NCBI RefSeq assembly: GCF_026168515.1 | Contig: NZ_CP093443.1 | Location: forward strand, 310,001 to 374,000 | Length of the DNA: 64,000 nucleotides | Direction of reading: 5' to 3' | Origin: Brevibacterium spongiae | GTDB lineage: Bacteria > Actinomycetota > Actinomycetes > Actinomycetales > Brevibacteriaceae | Part shown: in pieces, positions 1 through 8,789 of the stretch | Numbering within the stretch: position 1 is the stretch's first letter | Layout of the letters: every line of letters starts with the position of its first letter | Position numbers and translations under genes: made by a program | Notes under the pieces: generated by a model | What the model saw: the letters and a program-made list of their open reading frames with translations, nothing else | Databases searched by the model: none | What the model was told of the DNA's origin: nothing

Positions 1-1
1 C

Positions 2-643
2 TCCGCGCCCCGCGAGGACCTGTTCGTCACATCCAAGATCCCCGGACGCCACCACGGATTCGACGAATCCATCGCCAGCACCGAGGAATCGCTTGGCCGG
101 CTCGGCCTCGACTACCTCGACCTCCACCTCATCCACTGGCCCAACCCCAGCGTCGGCAAGTACGTCGACACGTGGCGCGGGCTCATCGAACTGCGCGAAC
201 GTGGGCTCGTGAAGTCCATCGGCGTCTCGAATTTCACCGAGGCGATGCTCGCCGAGCTCGTCGAGAAGACCGGCGTCACCCCCGCCGTCAACCAGGTCGA
301 GCTGCACCCGTACTTCCCGCAGGCGAAGCTCATCGAATTCCACCGTTCGATCGGTGTGCAGACGGAGAGCTGGTCCCCGCTCTACCGTGACCAGGGGCTG
401 TTCGACGAGGCACCCATCACCGAGGCGGCCGCCGCCCATGGCGTGACACCGGCCCAGGTGGTCCTGCGCTGGCATACCCAGATCGGCAGCATCCCGATCC
501 CGAAGTCGGCGAACCCGGAACGCCAGCGGACCAATGCCGACGTCTTCGGCTTCGAACTCACCCCCGACGAGGTGGCTGCGATCTCCGGACTCGAGCGCGG
601 TCGGATGAAGGACCGTGACCCGCTGACCCACGAAGAGATGTGA
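2..643 (+). CDS. Aldo/keto reductase, C-terminal part (5' end outside window)
   Basis: NADPH-dependent oxidoreductase of the aldo/keto reductase family, closest in pattern to 2,5-diketo-D-gluconate reductases. The reading frame is open from the first bases, so the N-terminus with the catalytic Asp/Tyr lies upstream of the window; 213 residues are visible. Seen: the DYLDLHLIHWP strand, the SIGVSNF segment after the central helix, NQVELHPYFPQ, and the cofactor-binding IPIPKSANPER loop near the C-terminus, all in the normal order for a TIM-barrel AKR. Its TGA stop overlaps the GTG start of the next gene, so the two are probably co-transcribed. The substrate cannot be told from sequence. Confidence 0.9.
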   Translation, partial: SAPREDLFVTSKIPGRHHGFDESIASTEESLGRLGLDYLDLHLIHWPNPSVGKYVDTWRGLIELRERGLVKSIGVSNFTEAMLAELVEKTGVTPAVNQVELHPYFPQAKLIEFHRSIGVQTESWSPLYRDQGLFDEAPITEAAAAHGVTPAQVVLRWHTQIGSIPIPKSANPERQRTNADVFGFELTPDEVAAISGLERGRMKDRDPLTHEEM

Positions 644-1170
644 GGTTCCGACGGACGACGAGAGCCGATTTTCCGCTGCTCGCTCGGTGGCTCGGCTCGT
701 CGCACGTCGCCCGATTCTGGAACCACGAGACGACGGCTGAGGCGATTGAGCGGGACTTCGGCGGCAGCATCGACGGGACCGAACCGTCGTTCGACTACAT
801 CGTCGAGGAGGACGGAGTGCCGATCGGTCTCATCCAACGCAGTGCGATCTGGGATTACGCGGACGAGCAGCGGGAGCTCATCAACCTGGCCGACGTGCCC
901 AGGGGTGCGTTGACGATCGACTATTTCATCGGCGAGCAGGCGGCGACGGGCCACGGCGTCGGTACGCGGATGATCCGCGAGTTCACCGAACTCTGCTTCC
1001 GCGACAGCCCGGTCGCACCGGCGATCATCGTGCCGGTGACCGCCGTCAACCAGGCATCATGGAAAGCGCTGGCGGCCGCCGGCTACGAACGGATCGCTGA
1101 GGGGCAGCTGCCACCGGACAACCCGAGCGACGACGGGTGGCACGTCGTCTACCGTCGGGACCGTCCTTGA
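640..1170 (+). CDS. GNAT family N-acetyltransferase, AAC(6')-like
   Basis: A 176-residue acetyl-CoA-dependent acetyltransferase. The N-terminus (RFRRTTRADFPLLARWL), the IDYFIGEQAATGHGVGTRMIREF acetyl-CoA loop region (read in two parts: a beta strand, then GHGVGT) and the late VNQASWKALAAAGY helix follow the pattern of the AAC(6')/RimJ-like acetyltransferases. The start is GTG, overlapping the TGA of the upstream reductase by four bases (GTGA), which supports translational coupling. Members acetylate aminoglycosides or other small amines and protein N-termini. Calling it a resistance gene would be over-reading; substrate unknown. Confidence 0.85.
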   Translation: MRFRRTTRADFPLLARWLGSSHVARFWNHETTAEAIERDFGGSIDGTEPSFDYIVEEDGVPIGLIQRSAIWDYADEQRELINLADVPRGALTIDYFIGEQAATGHGVGTRMIREFTELCFRDSPVAPAIIVPVTAVNQASWKALAAAGYERIAEGQLPPDNPSDDGWHVVYRRDRP

Positions 1171-1200
1171 GTGCAGGGGCCGTTATCGCGGATGGGCGGG

Positions 1201-1596
1201 TCACTCGGAGGCAGGAACCTCGACGAGGTGGCCCCGGATCCCCGCGAGATAACTTGCTCCCAGCGGGGTCAGGGACAGCAGCTTGCGCTTCGCCCCGGTC
1301 CGCGGGGCGTCGACGGCTCTGCTCTGCAGCAATCCTGAATCCTGCAGGCGTTTGATCGTGCGGTAGAGGCCGCGTTCGGTGATCTGCCAGCCGGTGGCTG
1401 CGGTGACCGCCTCGGCGATGGTCGAGATCTCCGCCGGCTGGTGCGCGGCGACCAGTGAGAGCGTGACCGGGGTGAGCATCGACTTCTTATAGGTCTCGAC
1501 CCACGAGTCGACGCGGTGGTCCAGCCACTCCCGTTCCTCCGGAGAAGGCGCAGGGTCGGTCTCCGCGCTCTGGTTCGTGCGTGACTTGTCGGCCAC
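1201..1596 (-). CDS. PadR-like winged-helix transcriptional regulator
   Basis: A 131-residue protein with a winged-helix domain: the segment around ITERGLYRTIKRLQDSGLLQS followed by a KRKLLSLTPLGASYLAG wing is typical of PadR/phenolic-acid-type repressors. I chose the GTG at 1594-1596 because it lies two bases after the stop of the upstream membrane-protein gene and gives the usual family length; the frame stays open further upstream but overlaps the neighbour. It forms a two-gene unit with that membrane protein and probably represses it, using the short palindrome at 2055-2065. The effector is unknown. Confidence 0.75.
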   Translation of the reverse strand: MADKSRTNQSAETDPAPSPEEREWLDHRVDSWVETYKKSMLTPVTLSLVAAHQPAEISTIAEAVTAATGWQITERGLYRTIKRLQDSGLLQSRAVDAPRTGAKRKLLSLTPLGASYLAGIRGHLVEVPASE

Positions 1597-1598
1597 GT

Positions 1599-2051
1599 TC
1601 AGTCTTCCCAGCCGCGGCCGAGCACAGCGCCGACAAGGTGGATGAGCAGTCCGAGTCCCCAGAGGCCGCTCATGACGATGGTTGCTCCGAACCAGGAGCT
1701 CTCGAGCAGGGTGCGGGCCGCGTCTCCGGCGCCGTCGACTTCGAAGCCGAGGGACATCACCCTGGTCATCGCGTGCAGGGTAAACGACGTCGTCACCGTC
1801 ACGAAGGCGATGACATGGGCGATGGCGACCCCGAAGCGGACACGCTTGAGGGTGCGCAGATTCCGCCACAGCCACACGACGATGCCCAGCGCCACGACGG
1901 CGGTGAGGGCTCCGGCGAGGATCGTGACCTCACCGCCGGTGGCGGCGATGACGATCTGGACGATGGCCATGGCGATGATGAGGCCGAGCGTATAGGGCAG
2001 CAGCAGGGTCCGGGCGTTGGCGGCTGGTGTTGTCTGCGGGGTAATAGACAT
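1599..2051 (-). CDS. Small integral membrane protein of unknown function
   Basis: A 150-residue hydrophobic protein with four predicted membrane segments: near residues 17-40 (LLLPYTLGLIIAMAIVQIVI), 42-63, 78-100 and 118-140. There are no cofactor-binding motifs or conserved charged residues in the membrane segments that I recognise. It starts at the ATG at 2049-2051, just behind the GGTAC-T-GTACC palindrome, and shares a transcript with the PadR-like regulator (two-base gap). PadR-type regulators often control adjacent membrane or efflux proteins, so a stress-responsive membrane role is plausible. This is inference only. Confidence 0.7.
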   Translation of the reverse strand: MSITPQTTPAANARTLLLPYTLGLIIAMAIVQIVIAATGGEVTILAGALTAVVALGIVVWLWRNLRTLKRVRFGVAIAHVIAFVTVTTSFTLHAMTRVMSLGFEVDGAGDAARTLLESSWFGATIVMSGLWGLGLLIHLVGAVLGRGWED

Positions 2052-2054
2052 ATT

Positions 2055-2065
2055 GGTACTGTACC
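2055..2065. promoter_or_regulatory. Candidate operator GGTAC-T-GTACC for the PadR-like regulator
   Basis: A perfect 5-1-5 inverted repeat sits four bases upstream of the ATG of the membrane-protein/PadR gene pair on the minus strand. Its position over the expected promoter or leader of a two-gene unit that encodes a PadR-like repressor suggests autoregulation. No direct evidence of binding. Confidence 0.4.
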
Positions 2066-2162
2066 TATGGTTCACTGCGTAGTGCAAGAGTTTGAGGACA
2101 CCCTGTTACTTTGGTGGCGGGGGAGGGGCACCGAGCTGCTCAACCCTCAGCAGCTCAGGACC

Positions 2163-3083
2163 TCACTCAAACGTCACGGAACCCTTCGCGCGGGTATCGA
2201 CCCTCAGCTCGAAGACGTCGGGTCGGGAGTAGTGGCCGACAGGATCGAAGTCGAGGTGTGAGCGGGTCTTGGCGCCGGGATCGATATCGGCATAGAGGAT
2301 CGTCTCCTCGTCATAGACAGGTCCGGCCAGCACCTCGCCGGTGGGCGCGACGATGACGCTTCCGCCTCGGATAGCGGTTTCGCCGTAGGGCAACTCCTCG
2401 TCGAAGGGGTGGTCGTCAGGGAACTCGCTCTTCGTGATGTACTGGCAGGCCGAGAGCACGTGCGTTCGCCCCTCGAGCGCGATGTGCGTCATAGTCGCCG
2501 TCCACGCCGGACGGTCATCGACGGTCGGTGCACAGTAGACGGACACGCCCTTGGCATACATCGCCTGGCGCAGCAGCGGCATGTAGTTCTCCCAGCAGAT
2601 GACGCTGCCGACCCGGCCTAACGGCGTATCCATCGTGTCGAGTGTCGAGCCGTCCCCGAAGCCCCAGATGACACGTTCCGTGCCGGTGGGCATGAGCTTC
2701 CGGTGCGCGCCGACGACCCCGAGCTCCGGATCGATCATCAGTGCCGTGCAGTAGAGGGTATTGCCGGAACGTTCGATGATGCCGATGACGACGAAGACGT
2801 TGGCGTCGTGGGCTGCCTCGGCGAGCCTGGCGATCTCGGGACCATCGACGGTGACCGCGCCATCGAAGTACCGCTCGAACTGCGCGCGACCGTCCCCGGT
2901 GCGCATCCCCACGGGTGCACCGAACATGCTGCCCTTCGGATACCCGCCGATGAACGCCTCGGGGAACACGACGAGCTCGGCCCCGTTGCTCGCAGCCTCA
3001 CGCAGCCGCGCAATCGCCTTGTCGACGGACGCCTCAGCATCGAAGAGGACAGAACCTGCCTGGACGACTGCCACCTTTGCCAT
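2163..3083 (-). CDS. Nitrilase / carbon-nitrogen hydrolase
   Basis: A 306-residue cytoplasmic hydrolase of the nitrilase superfamily, branch 1 (true nitrilases). The catalytic triad is complete: Glu42 in FPEAFIGGYP, Lys129 in HRKLMPT and Cys163 in VICWENYMPLLR. The Cys-Trp-Glu-Asn context is that of aliphatic/aromatic nitrilases and cyanide-type enzymes, which turn nitriles into carboxylate and ammonia. The ATG at 3083 has an AAGAAGG ribosome site nine bases upstream. It follows the diaminopropionate ammonia-lyase and M20 genes on the same strand with a 172-base gap, so it may be a separate unit. A cyano-amino acid substrate is a guess from the neighbours. Confidence 0.9.
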   Translation of the reverse strand: MAKVAVVQAGSVLFDAEASVDKAIARLREAASNGAELVVFPEAFIGGYPKGSMFGAPVGMRTGDGRAQFERYFDGAVTVDGPEIARLAEAAHDANVFVVIGIIERSGNTLYCTALMIDPELGVVGAHRKLMPTGTERVIWGFGDGSTLDTMDTPLGRVGSVICWENYMPLLRQAMYAKGVSVYCAPTVDDRPAWTATMTHIALEGRTHVLSACQYITKSEFPDDHPFDEELPYGETAIRGGSVIVAPTGEVLAGPVYDEETILYADIDPGAKTRSHLDFDPVGHYSRPDVFELRVDTRAKGSVTFE

Positions 3084-3255
3084 GATGATCGACCTTCTTC
3101 GCTCGTGAACTCACCTTTTCCCTCAGCCTCTGACGAGGAAAGAAACGAGTCAAATCGCGAAATCAGGAGGAGTCCGATTCTGCTGGCCAGTCGCTCCGCT
3201 GCCGAGCGCGCCAAGCATCGCCAGTTGCACAGGGCGTTCGATATCGGAAGCGACC

Positions 3256-4398
3256 TCAAACCTCCGGCACTGGGTTCGCATCGGACCCCTCGGTGACCGT
3301 CAAGACGATCACGCTGGAAGCGTCCACGCCCAGATGCCGTCGACGGTCTTCTTTCTCCGCACCGCCGATGGCCTCTCTGACTCCTGCCAGTGATGCGGCT
3401 CCACAGGGTCCGGCTGCCACCCCGAGCTCGGCGAGCCGGTGAGCAGCTTCGACGGCAGCACTGTCGCTCACCGTCACTGCAGCGTCGAGACCGTCGCGCA
3501 CCAGCGGCCAGGCCACCGACGAGGGGGTTCCGCAGTTGAGTCCCGACATGATCGTCTGTCCGGTCTTCACGGTGACGGGGTGACCGGCACGCAGACTCGG
3601 TCCCATGCACGCGGCTGCCTCGGTTTCGACGGACACAACAGCAGTGTGGTCGGCTCTGCCTGCCTGTGTGCCGGGACCTGCAGTGCTGCCGCGTTCGGGG
3701 TTCGATCCGGAACGGCGGTAGTGAGCCAGAGCGGCCTGCAACAGGGATCCTACTCCGGTAGGGACGCAGATGAGGTCCGGAGCGTGATGACCGGCGGCGG
3801 CCAGCTGAGAGTCGATTTCGTGGAAGAGTGTCGAATAGCCCTCGACGATCCACCCGGGAACCTCTTCATACCCGTCCCACGCGGTGTCCTGGACGAGCAC
3901 ACCGGCGTTCGCGGCTGCATAGTCGGCGGCCGCGGCGACGGTCTGATCGTAATTCGCCTCGAGCTCGACGACCTCTGCTCCCTCGCCGCGGATCGCGGCG
4001 ACGGCGCTCGGGTGGATGCCGCCGGCCGGGACGAAGATCCGGGCCGGCCGATCGGCCTCCCGGGCGAACCGAGCCACAGCCCGACCGTGGTTGCCATCGG
4101 TGGCAGTGACGACCTCGGCGCCCGGGTCAGCCTGCGACGCCTCCAGCGCACGGTGGACGGCCCACGATGCTCCGAGGGCTTTGAACGCGGGCAGACCCTG
4201 CCGCGTCGACTCGTCCTTGGCGAAGACTGCCGCCACGCCGAGCTCAGCGGCCAGCTCCGGCAAAGCGATGAGCGCAGTGGGTGCGTAGCCGGTGAGGCTG
4301 CGGTGGAAGTTCAGGGCAGCATCATCCTGGTCGGGACTCGACCAGGTGCGGTCGCGGTCGTTGGCGATCCACCGGTCGGTGGTGGCAGACGTGGTCAT
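3256..4398 (-). CDS. dpaL: Diaminopropionate ammonia-lyase-like PLP enzyme
   Basis: A 380-residue fold-type II pyridoxal-phosphate enzyme. The Schiff-base lysine is Lys73 in LPAFKALGASWA; the ATDGNHGRAVA loop binds the cofactor phosphate side, and SGLNCGTPS is the catalytic loop characteristic of 2,3-diaminopropionate ammonia-lyase (DpaL/YgeX), which gives pyruvate and two ammonia. A threonine/serine dehydratase-like enzyme is the alternative, but TDGNHGR and LNCGTPS point to DpaL. A low-complexity Gly/Ser/Pro insert occurs near residues 232-248. Its ATG overlaps the TGA of the M20 gene by four bases. The M20-DpaL pairing resembles the E. coli ygeX-ygeY arrangement. Confidence 0.85.
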   Translation of the reverse strand: MTTSATTDRWIANDRDRTWSSPDQDDAALNFHRSLTGYAPTALIALPELAAELGVAAVFAKDESTRQGLPAFKALGASWAVHRALEASQADPGAEVVTATDGNHGRAVARFAREADRPARIFVPAGGIHPSAVAAIRGEGAEVVELEANYDQTVAAAADYAAANAGVLVQDTAWDGYEEVPGWIVEGYSTLFHEIDSQLAAAGHHAPDLICVPTGVGSLLQAALAHYRRSGSNPERGSTAGPGTQAGRADHTAVVSVETEAAACMGPSLRAGHPVTVKTGQTIMSGLNCGTPSSVAWPLVRDGLDAAVTVSDSAAVEAAHRLAELGVAAGPCGAASLAGVREAIGGAEKEDRRRHLGVDASSVIVLTVTEGSDANPVPEV

Positions 4399-5600
4399 GA
4401 GTGGTTCCCTTCGGTCAGGCGGGCTGTGACGAGTGCGGTGTAGAATTCGATTCCGGCGCCGAGGATCCGATCGTTGAAGTCGAAATCACGGCTGTGCAGC
4501 GGCGCCGTGCCGCCCTCACCGATCTCACCGGCGCCGAGGAACGCGAAACAGGCCGGAACTTCGCGAGCGTAGGCCGCAAAATCTTCGCTGGCGGTCACCG
4601 GGCGGCACGAGGCGTCGACCTTGTCTGATCCCACTGCGCGCCGGGCTGCGGCTGACGCATGGCCAACACAGTCGGCGTCGTTGACGGTCGGACGGAACAC
4701 GCGCGTGTACGAGACCTCGCACGAGGCCCGGTGAGCGACGGCGATTCCCTCCGAGATCTCACGGATGCGCGTCTCGACGAGCGTGCTGTCGGCATCGGTG
4801 AACGTCCTCGCATCCCCGCGGATGACCAGCTGCCCAGGGATGGCATTGCGGGCACCGTCGGTGAACAGCTCCGTGCACGAGACGACGACCGCATCGAGCG
4901 GGTCGACGTTGCGCGCGACGACGGTCTGAAGGGACAGGACGATCTCGGCACCGACGATCATCGGGTCGATGACGAAGTGCGGGGCGGAGGCGTGCCCGCC
5001 CCGTCCGCTGATGCGGATCTCGAAGTTGTCCTCCGACGCCATGATCGGTCCGGGGCGGGTGTGGATCTCGCCCTCGGGCAGGCCCGGGATGTTGTGGAGG
5101 CCGTAGATCTCATCGGTGGGGAACCGGTCGAACAGTCTGTCGTTGATCATCGCCTCGGCACCAGTTCCCGGCTCCTCCGCCGGCTGGAAGATCAGATGGA
5201 CGGTTCCGTCGAAGTCGATGTCCTTCGCCAGCGCCGAGGCGGTGCCGAGCAGCATCGCCATGTGCCCGTCATGTCCGCAGGCGTGCATGGACCCGGGGTT
5301 CTTCGAAGCATGGGCGACGCCCGTGTTCTCGGTGATCGGCAGCCCGTCCATGTCTGCCCGCAGCGCGATGGACCGCGAGCTCGTGCCGCGCCTCAGAGTG
5401 GCGACGACACCGCTGCCGCCGATGCCTGTCGTCACCTCCCAGCCCAGATCGGTGCAGGTGCGGGCGACGAACTCGGCAACCTCGGCGACGTCGAATGCGA
5501 TGCCCGGAATTGCGTGGAGGTGCCTGCGCCAGTCAGTGGCGAGGTCGATGTGTTCGGCTGTCATGGGTCCAGACTCGCCGAACGGAGCGAAGTCATTCAA
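4395..5600 (-). CDS. M20 family amidohydrolase (peptidase M20D-like)
   Basis: A 401-residue metal-dependent amidohydrolase. Metal-ligand segments are present in order: LRADMDGLPI, MHACGHDGHMAMLLG, FQPAEEPGTGAEAM and a late PLHSRDFDFND; the dimerisation insert runs from about residue 190 to 300. Such enzymes remove N-acyl groups from amino acids, here plausibly delivering a free diamino acid to the overlapping ammonia-lyase gene. The start at 5600 has no clear ribosome site; the in-frame ATG at 5564 (MTAEHIDLATDWRRHLH), which fits the usual N-terminus, is an equally good candidate. It is the first gene of the minus-strand unit that faces the AsnC regulator. Confidence 0.9.
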   Translation of the reverse strand: MNDFAPFGESGPMTAEHIDLATDWRRHLHAIPGIAFDVAEVAEFVARTCTDLGWEVTTGIGGSGVVATLRRGTSSRSIALRADMDGLPITENTGVAHASKNPGSMHACGHDGHMAMLLGTASALAKDIDFDGTVHLIFQPAEEPGTGAEAMINDRLFDRFPTDEIYGLHNIPGLPEGEIHTRPGPIMASEDNFEIRISGRGGHASAPHFVIDPMIVGAEIVLSLQTVVARNVDPLDAVVVSCTELFTDGARNAIPGQLVIRGDARTFTDADSTLVETRIREISEGIAVAHRASCEVSYTRVFRPTVNDADCVGHASAAARRAVGSDKVDASCRPVTASEDFAAYAREVPACFAFLGAGEIGEGGTAPLHSRDFDFNDRILGAGIEFYTALVTARLTEGNHS

Positions 5601-5637
5601 CGCGAACTGACAAAGTAGACCTTCCGCACGCGCATTG

Positions 5638-5654
5638 ACGCAAAGTCTTTGCGT
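5638..5654. promoter_or_regulatory. Perfect 17-bp palindrome, candidate Lrp/AsnC operator
   Basis: ACGCAAAG-T-CTTTGCGT is a perfect 8-1-8 inverted repeat lying between the divergent M20/dpaL unit and the AsnC-type regulator. Lrp/AsnC proteins bind such short palindromes in the intergenic region of their own gene and a divergent target operon. It is 30 bp from the regulator start and about 38 bp from the M20 start, so it could control both. Confidence 0.65.
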
Positions 5655-5683
5655 AACGCGTCCGATTCGCTGACACTGGGGAG

Positions 5684-6151
5684 GTGGATGCCAGCCTGGA
5701 CGAGATCGACTTCAGACTGCTCGACGCACTGCAGGCCGATGCACGGTTACCCCAATCGGCATTGGGCGCACGCGTCGGGCTGTCGACGGCCGCAGTCAAT
5801 CGGCGCCTCAAGCGTCTGACCGAATCCGGCATCATCCTCGGCAGCACCCTGACCCTGGCCCCGGAGCTCCTCGGACGTCCGGTGAGAGTCATCGCCCAGC
5901 TGGCCGTCGAGAGCGAGCAGCTGGACAAGCTCGACGAAGTCCGTGCCGCACTGGTCGAACGGCCCGAGGTCCAACAGTGCTACTACGTGGCGGGCGAATG
6001 GGACTTCGTGCTCATCCTCCTCGTCCGGGATATGGCCGAGTACACGGAGCTGACCAGACAGCTGTTCTTCGGCAACGACAATGTTCGACGCTTCAGCACG
6101 CAGGTGGTCATGGACGCTGCGAAAGTCGGCCTCACGGTTCCCCTTGGATGA
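5684..6151 (+). CDS. Lrp/AsnC family transcriptional regulator
   Basis: A 155-residue feast/famine regulator. The N-terminal HTH (LDEIDFRLLDALQADARLPQ, then GLSTAAVNRRLKRLTESGII) is followed by the RAM ligand-binding domain (VESEQLDKLDEVRAALVERP and the CYYVAGEWDFVLILLVRD strand pair). Start is GTG at 5684, immediately after GGGGAGG; the very short spacing leaves the exact start uncertain. It is divergent from the amidohydrolase/ammonia-lyase genes and is probably their regulator, sensing an amino acid. The neighbouring palindrome at 5638-5654 is the likely binding site. Confidence 0.9.
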   Translation: MDASLDEIDFRLLDALQADARLPQSALGARVGLSTAAVNRRLKRLTESGIILGSTLTLAPELLGRPVRVIAQLAVESEQLDKLDEVRAALVERPEVQQCYYVAGEWDFVLILLVRDMAEYTELTRQLFFGNDNVRRFSTQVVMDAAKVGLTVPLG

Positions 6152-6251
6152 TTGGGATGCCTCGGAAGATCGAAACCCCTCACTTCGCGAACGCTCTTTC
6201 TCCTACTTTCGATTGAGGTCCGCGAAAGGTCAACGGGCGTAGCCTGAAACC

Positions 6252-8606
6252 ATGCCCCGCCACCTGCTGACCTCGACCCCTCCGGACCCCGACCCACGCC
6301 GAGGCGGTCCCGCAGGAGCCGACGCAAGTGCCGAAGGCACGGCTGCCGCCCCCGAAAGCGCGCCCAACCGTCGTCCCGTCCGTGGCCGAGGGGCACTGCT
6401 CATCCTCTTCGCTGTCCTCCTCATCGCCTGGGTCGGCATCTCCGGCATCGGCGGCCCGTACTTCGGCAAGATCTCCGACGTCGCCACGAACGACCGCTCG
6501 TCCTTCCTCCCCGAATCCTCGGAATCCACGCGTGCCCAGGACCAGATCGAGAAATTCAGCGACCTCGACTATGTGCCCGCCATCGTCGTCCTCGAGAACA
6601 GCGACGGCATTATCGACGACGACCGGTCCCGACTCGACGATCTGACGAAACAGCTTGAAGGCAAAAAGCTGCTCGCCGCCGACCCCTCGCCGGCCATCCC
6701 GTCCGAAGACGGCAAGGCCCTCCAGCTCATCCTCCCGGTCACCACGGACACCACTGCCGATGACGTCGAGACCATCAGGGACACGATCGATCAGGTCTTC
6801 CCACAAGCGGTCGCTGCCGATTCGACCCCGGCTCAGGCCGCCAAAGCCCCGACCACCTCGGCGAATGTCCATGTCACCGGCCCGGCCGGATTCTCCGCCG
6901 ACCTCACCGAAGCCTTCGCCGGCATCGACGGCATCCTCCTGCTCGTCGCACTCATCGCCGTCTTCGTCATCCTCGTCATCGTCTACCGGTCCCCGCTGCT
7001 GCCGATCATCGTCCTCTTCACCTCGGTCGCCGCACTCGCCGCCTCGATCTTCATCGTCTGGCACCTCGCCGACGCCGAGATCCTGCTCGTCAACGGGCAG
7101 GTCCAAGGCATCCTCTTCATCCTCGTCGTCGGCGCCACCACCGACTACTCCCTCCTCGTCGTCGCCCGCTTCCGCGACGCCCTGCTCCATGAACCCGACC
7201 GGGTGCGGGCCGGGCTGAGTGCCGTGAAGGGAGTCCTCGAGCCGATCGCGGCCTCCGGCGGCACCGTCATCGCCAGCCTGCTCGTCCTCCTGCTCACCGA
7301 CCTCGCCTCGACCAGGGCGCTCGGCCCGGTCGCCGCGATCGGCATCGCTACCGCCATGCTAGCAGCCCTGACCTTCCTGCCCGCCGCGCTGATGACCATC
7401 GGCCGTGCATTGTTCTGGCCCTTCCGTCCCCGCGTGCAGGCCGACACAGCGCAACCCAAGCGCGGGCTCTGGGTCCGAATCGCCGAGGCGGTCGCGAAGC
7501 ATCCGCGCCGCATCTGGGTCACGCTCGTCATCATCCTCGCCATCCCGCTGGTCGGTCTCGGCCAGCTCAAGGCCGAGGGCGTGCCGCAGTCCGACTTCGT
7601 CCTCGGTGACTCCGAGGCTCGTGACGGCCAGGACATCCTCGCCGAGCATTTCCCCGGCGGCTCCGGATCTCCGACGCAGATCGTCGTGGCGAAAGACCAA
7701 CTTGAGGATGCGGCGAAGGCAGTCGGCCACCTCGGCGAGGTCGAATCGATGACCGTCACCGCCAACGATTCCCCGAGCGGAACGCTCACCGTGGCTAAGG
7801 ATGGTCAGATCGAGCCCCCGCGCGAACGCCCGGCGGACGCGGGACCGGCGTCGTCCGGTCAGACCCCGTCCGGCCAGCCCGGGTCGATGGAACCGACGCC
7901 CACCGAGGTCAACGGCAACGTCCTGCTGGAAGCGACTCTGACCTCGGTCGCCGACTCCGATGCCGCCGAATCCACGGTCACGACGATCCGCGACCGGGTG
8001 CACGAGATCGACCCCGACGCCCTCGTCGGCGGGGAATCCGCGGTCGACCTCGATACGAACACCACCGCCGAGGCGGACCGATCCCTGGCGATCCCGCTCA
8101 TCCTCGTCGTGGTCACGATCGTGCTCATCCTGCTGCTGCGCTCACTGCTGGCACCGCTGCTGCTCGTGGCCCTGACCGTGCTGTCCTTCGGCACCGCGCT
8201 GGGAGTCTCCGCACTCGTGTTCAACGACGTCATCGGGTTCCCGGGAGCGGACCCCTCGGTGCCGCTCTACGCGTTCGTCTTCCTCGTCGCGCTCGGCATC
8301 GACTACAACATCTTCCTCATGTCCAGGGTGCGGGAGGAGTCGCTGCGTTTGGGGACTCGGGCGGGCGTGCTCAGGGGGCTCGTGACCACGGGCGGGGTGA
8401 TCACCTCGGCGGGCATCGTCCTGGCAGCGACCTTTGCCGCGCTCGCCGTCATCCCGGTGATGTTCCTCTTCCAGCTCGCCTTCATCGTCACCTTCGGCGT
8501 CCTCCTCGACGCGATCCTCGTCCGCTCACTCGTCGTGCCGGCACTGGTGCATGACCTGGGACGGGCCGTGTGGTGGCCATGGCGGAAGCGGATCCCCAAG
8601 GACTGA
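6252..8606 (+). CDS. MMPL/RND family membrane transporter
   Basis: A 784-residue integral membrane exporter in the MMPL branch of the RND superfamily (as in MmpL and YdfJ proteins). Organisation: a Pro/Ala-rich cytoplasmic head of about 40 residues, TM1 (LLILFAVLLIAWVGISGI), an extracytoplasmic domain to about residue 215, five TM segments to about 385, TM7 near 420, a second extracytoplasmic loop with a Gly/Ser/Pro-rich stretch near 525-550, and five more TM segments from 615. Characteristic TM4-like motifs VGATTDYSLLVVARFRD and ALGIDYNIFLMSRVREE contain the proton-relay Asp-Tyr pairs. It likely exports lipids or drugs. The MarR gene downstream may regulate it, though it is not divergent. 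Confidence 0.92.
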   Translation: MPRHLLTSTPPDPDPRRGGPAGADASAEGTAAAPESAPNRRPVRGRGALLILFAVLLIAWVGISGIGGPYFGKISDVATNDRSSFLPESSESTRAQDQIEKFSDLDYVPAIVVLENSDGIIDDDRSRLDDLTKQLEGKKLLAADPSPAIPSEDGKALQLILPVTTDTTADDVETIRDTIDQVFPQAVAADSTPAQAAKAPTTSANVHVTGPAGFSADLTEAFAGIDGILLLVALIAVFVILVIVYRSPLLPIIVLFTSVAALAASIFIVWHLADAEILLVNGQVQGILFILVVGATTDYSLLVVARFRDALLHEPDRVRAGLSAVKGVLEPIAASGGTVIASLLVLLLTDLASTRALGPVAAIGIATAMLAALTFLPAALMTIGRALFWPFRPRVQADTAQPKRGLWVRIAEAVAKHPRRIWVTLVIILAIPLVGLGQLKAEGVPQSDFVLGDSEARDGQDILAEHFPGGSGSPTQIVVAKDQLEDAAKAVGHLGEVESMTVTANDSPSGTLTVAKDGQIEPPRERPADAGPASSGQTPSGQPGSMEPTPTEVNGNVLLEATLTSVADSDAAESTVTTIRDRVHEIDPDALVGGESAVDLDTNTTAEADRSLAIPLILVVVTIVLILLLRSLLAPLLLVALTVLSFGTALGVSALVFNDVIGFPGADPSVPLYAFVFLVALGIDYNIFLMSRVREESLRLGTRAGVLRGLVTTGGVITSAGIVLAATFAALAVIPVMFLFQLAFIVTFGVLLDAILVRSLVVPALVHDLGRAVWWPWRKRIPKD

Positions 8607-8789
8607 GCGTCGAATGAGCGGCGGGGAGGCGGCTGGCGGCAATACGATACCCCCGGGACTGAGATCGGAGCCGTGGGGCGACTCTGCTCGAATTCTGCAG
8701 CCGGGGGTACGTTGGGGATACTCCGGTACTTCGACGAGGGGATCGTCGACGGGCCCTGTAATAGGGCCGGGTATACCATTGAACTACGG

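Noticed and set aside
6180-7190. Long acidic open frame on the minus strand (336 residues) under the MMPL gene
   Set aside because: Its composition is the mirror image of the high-GC codon pattern of the sense gene, with no domain and no ribosome site.
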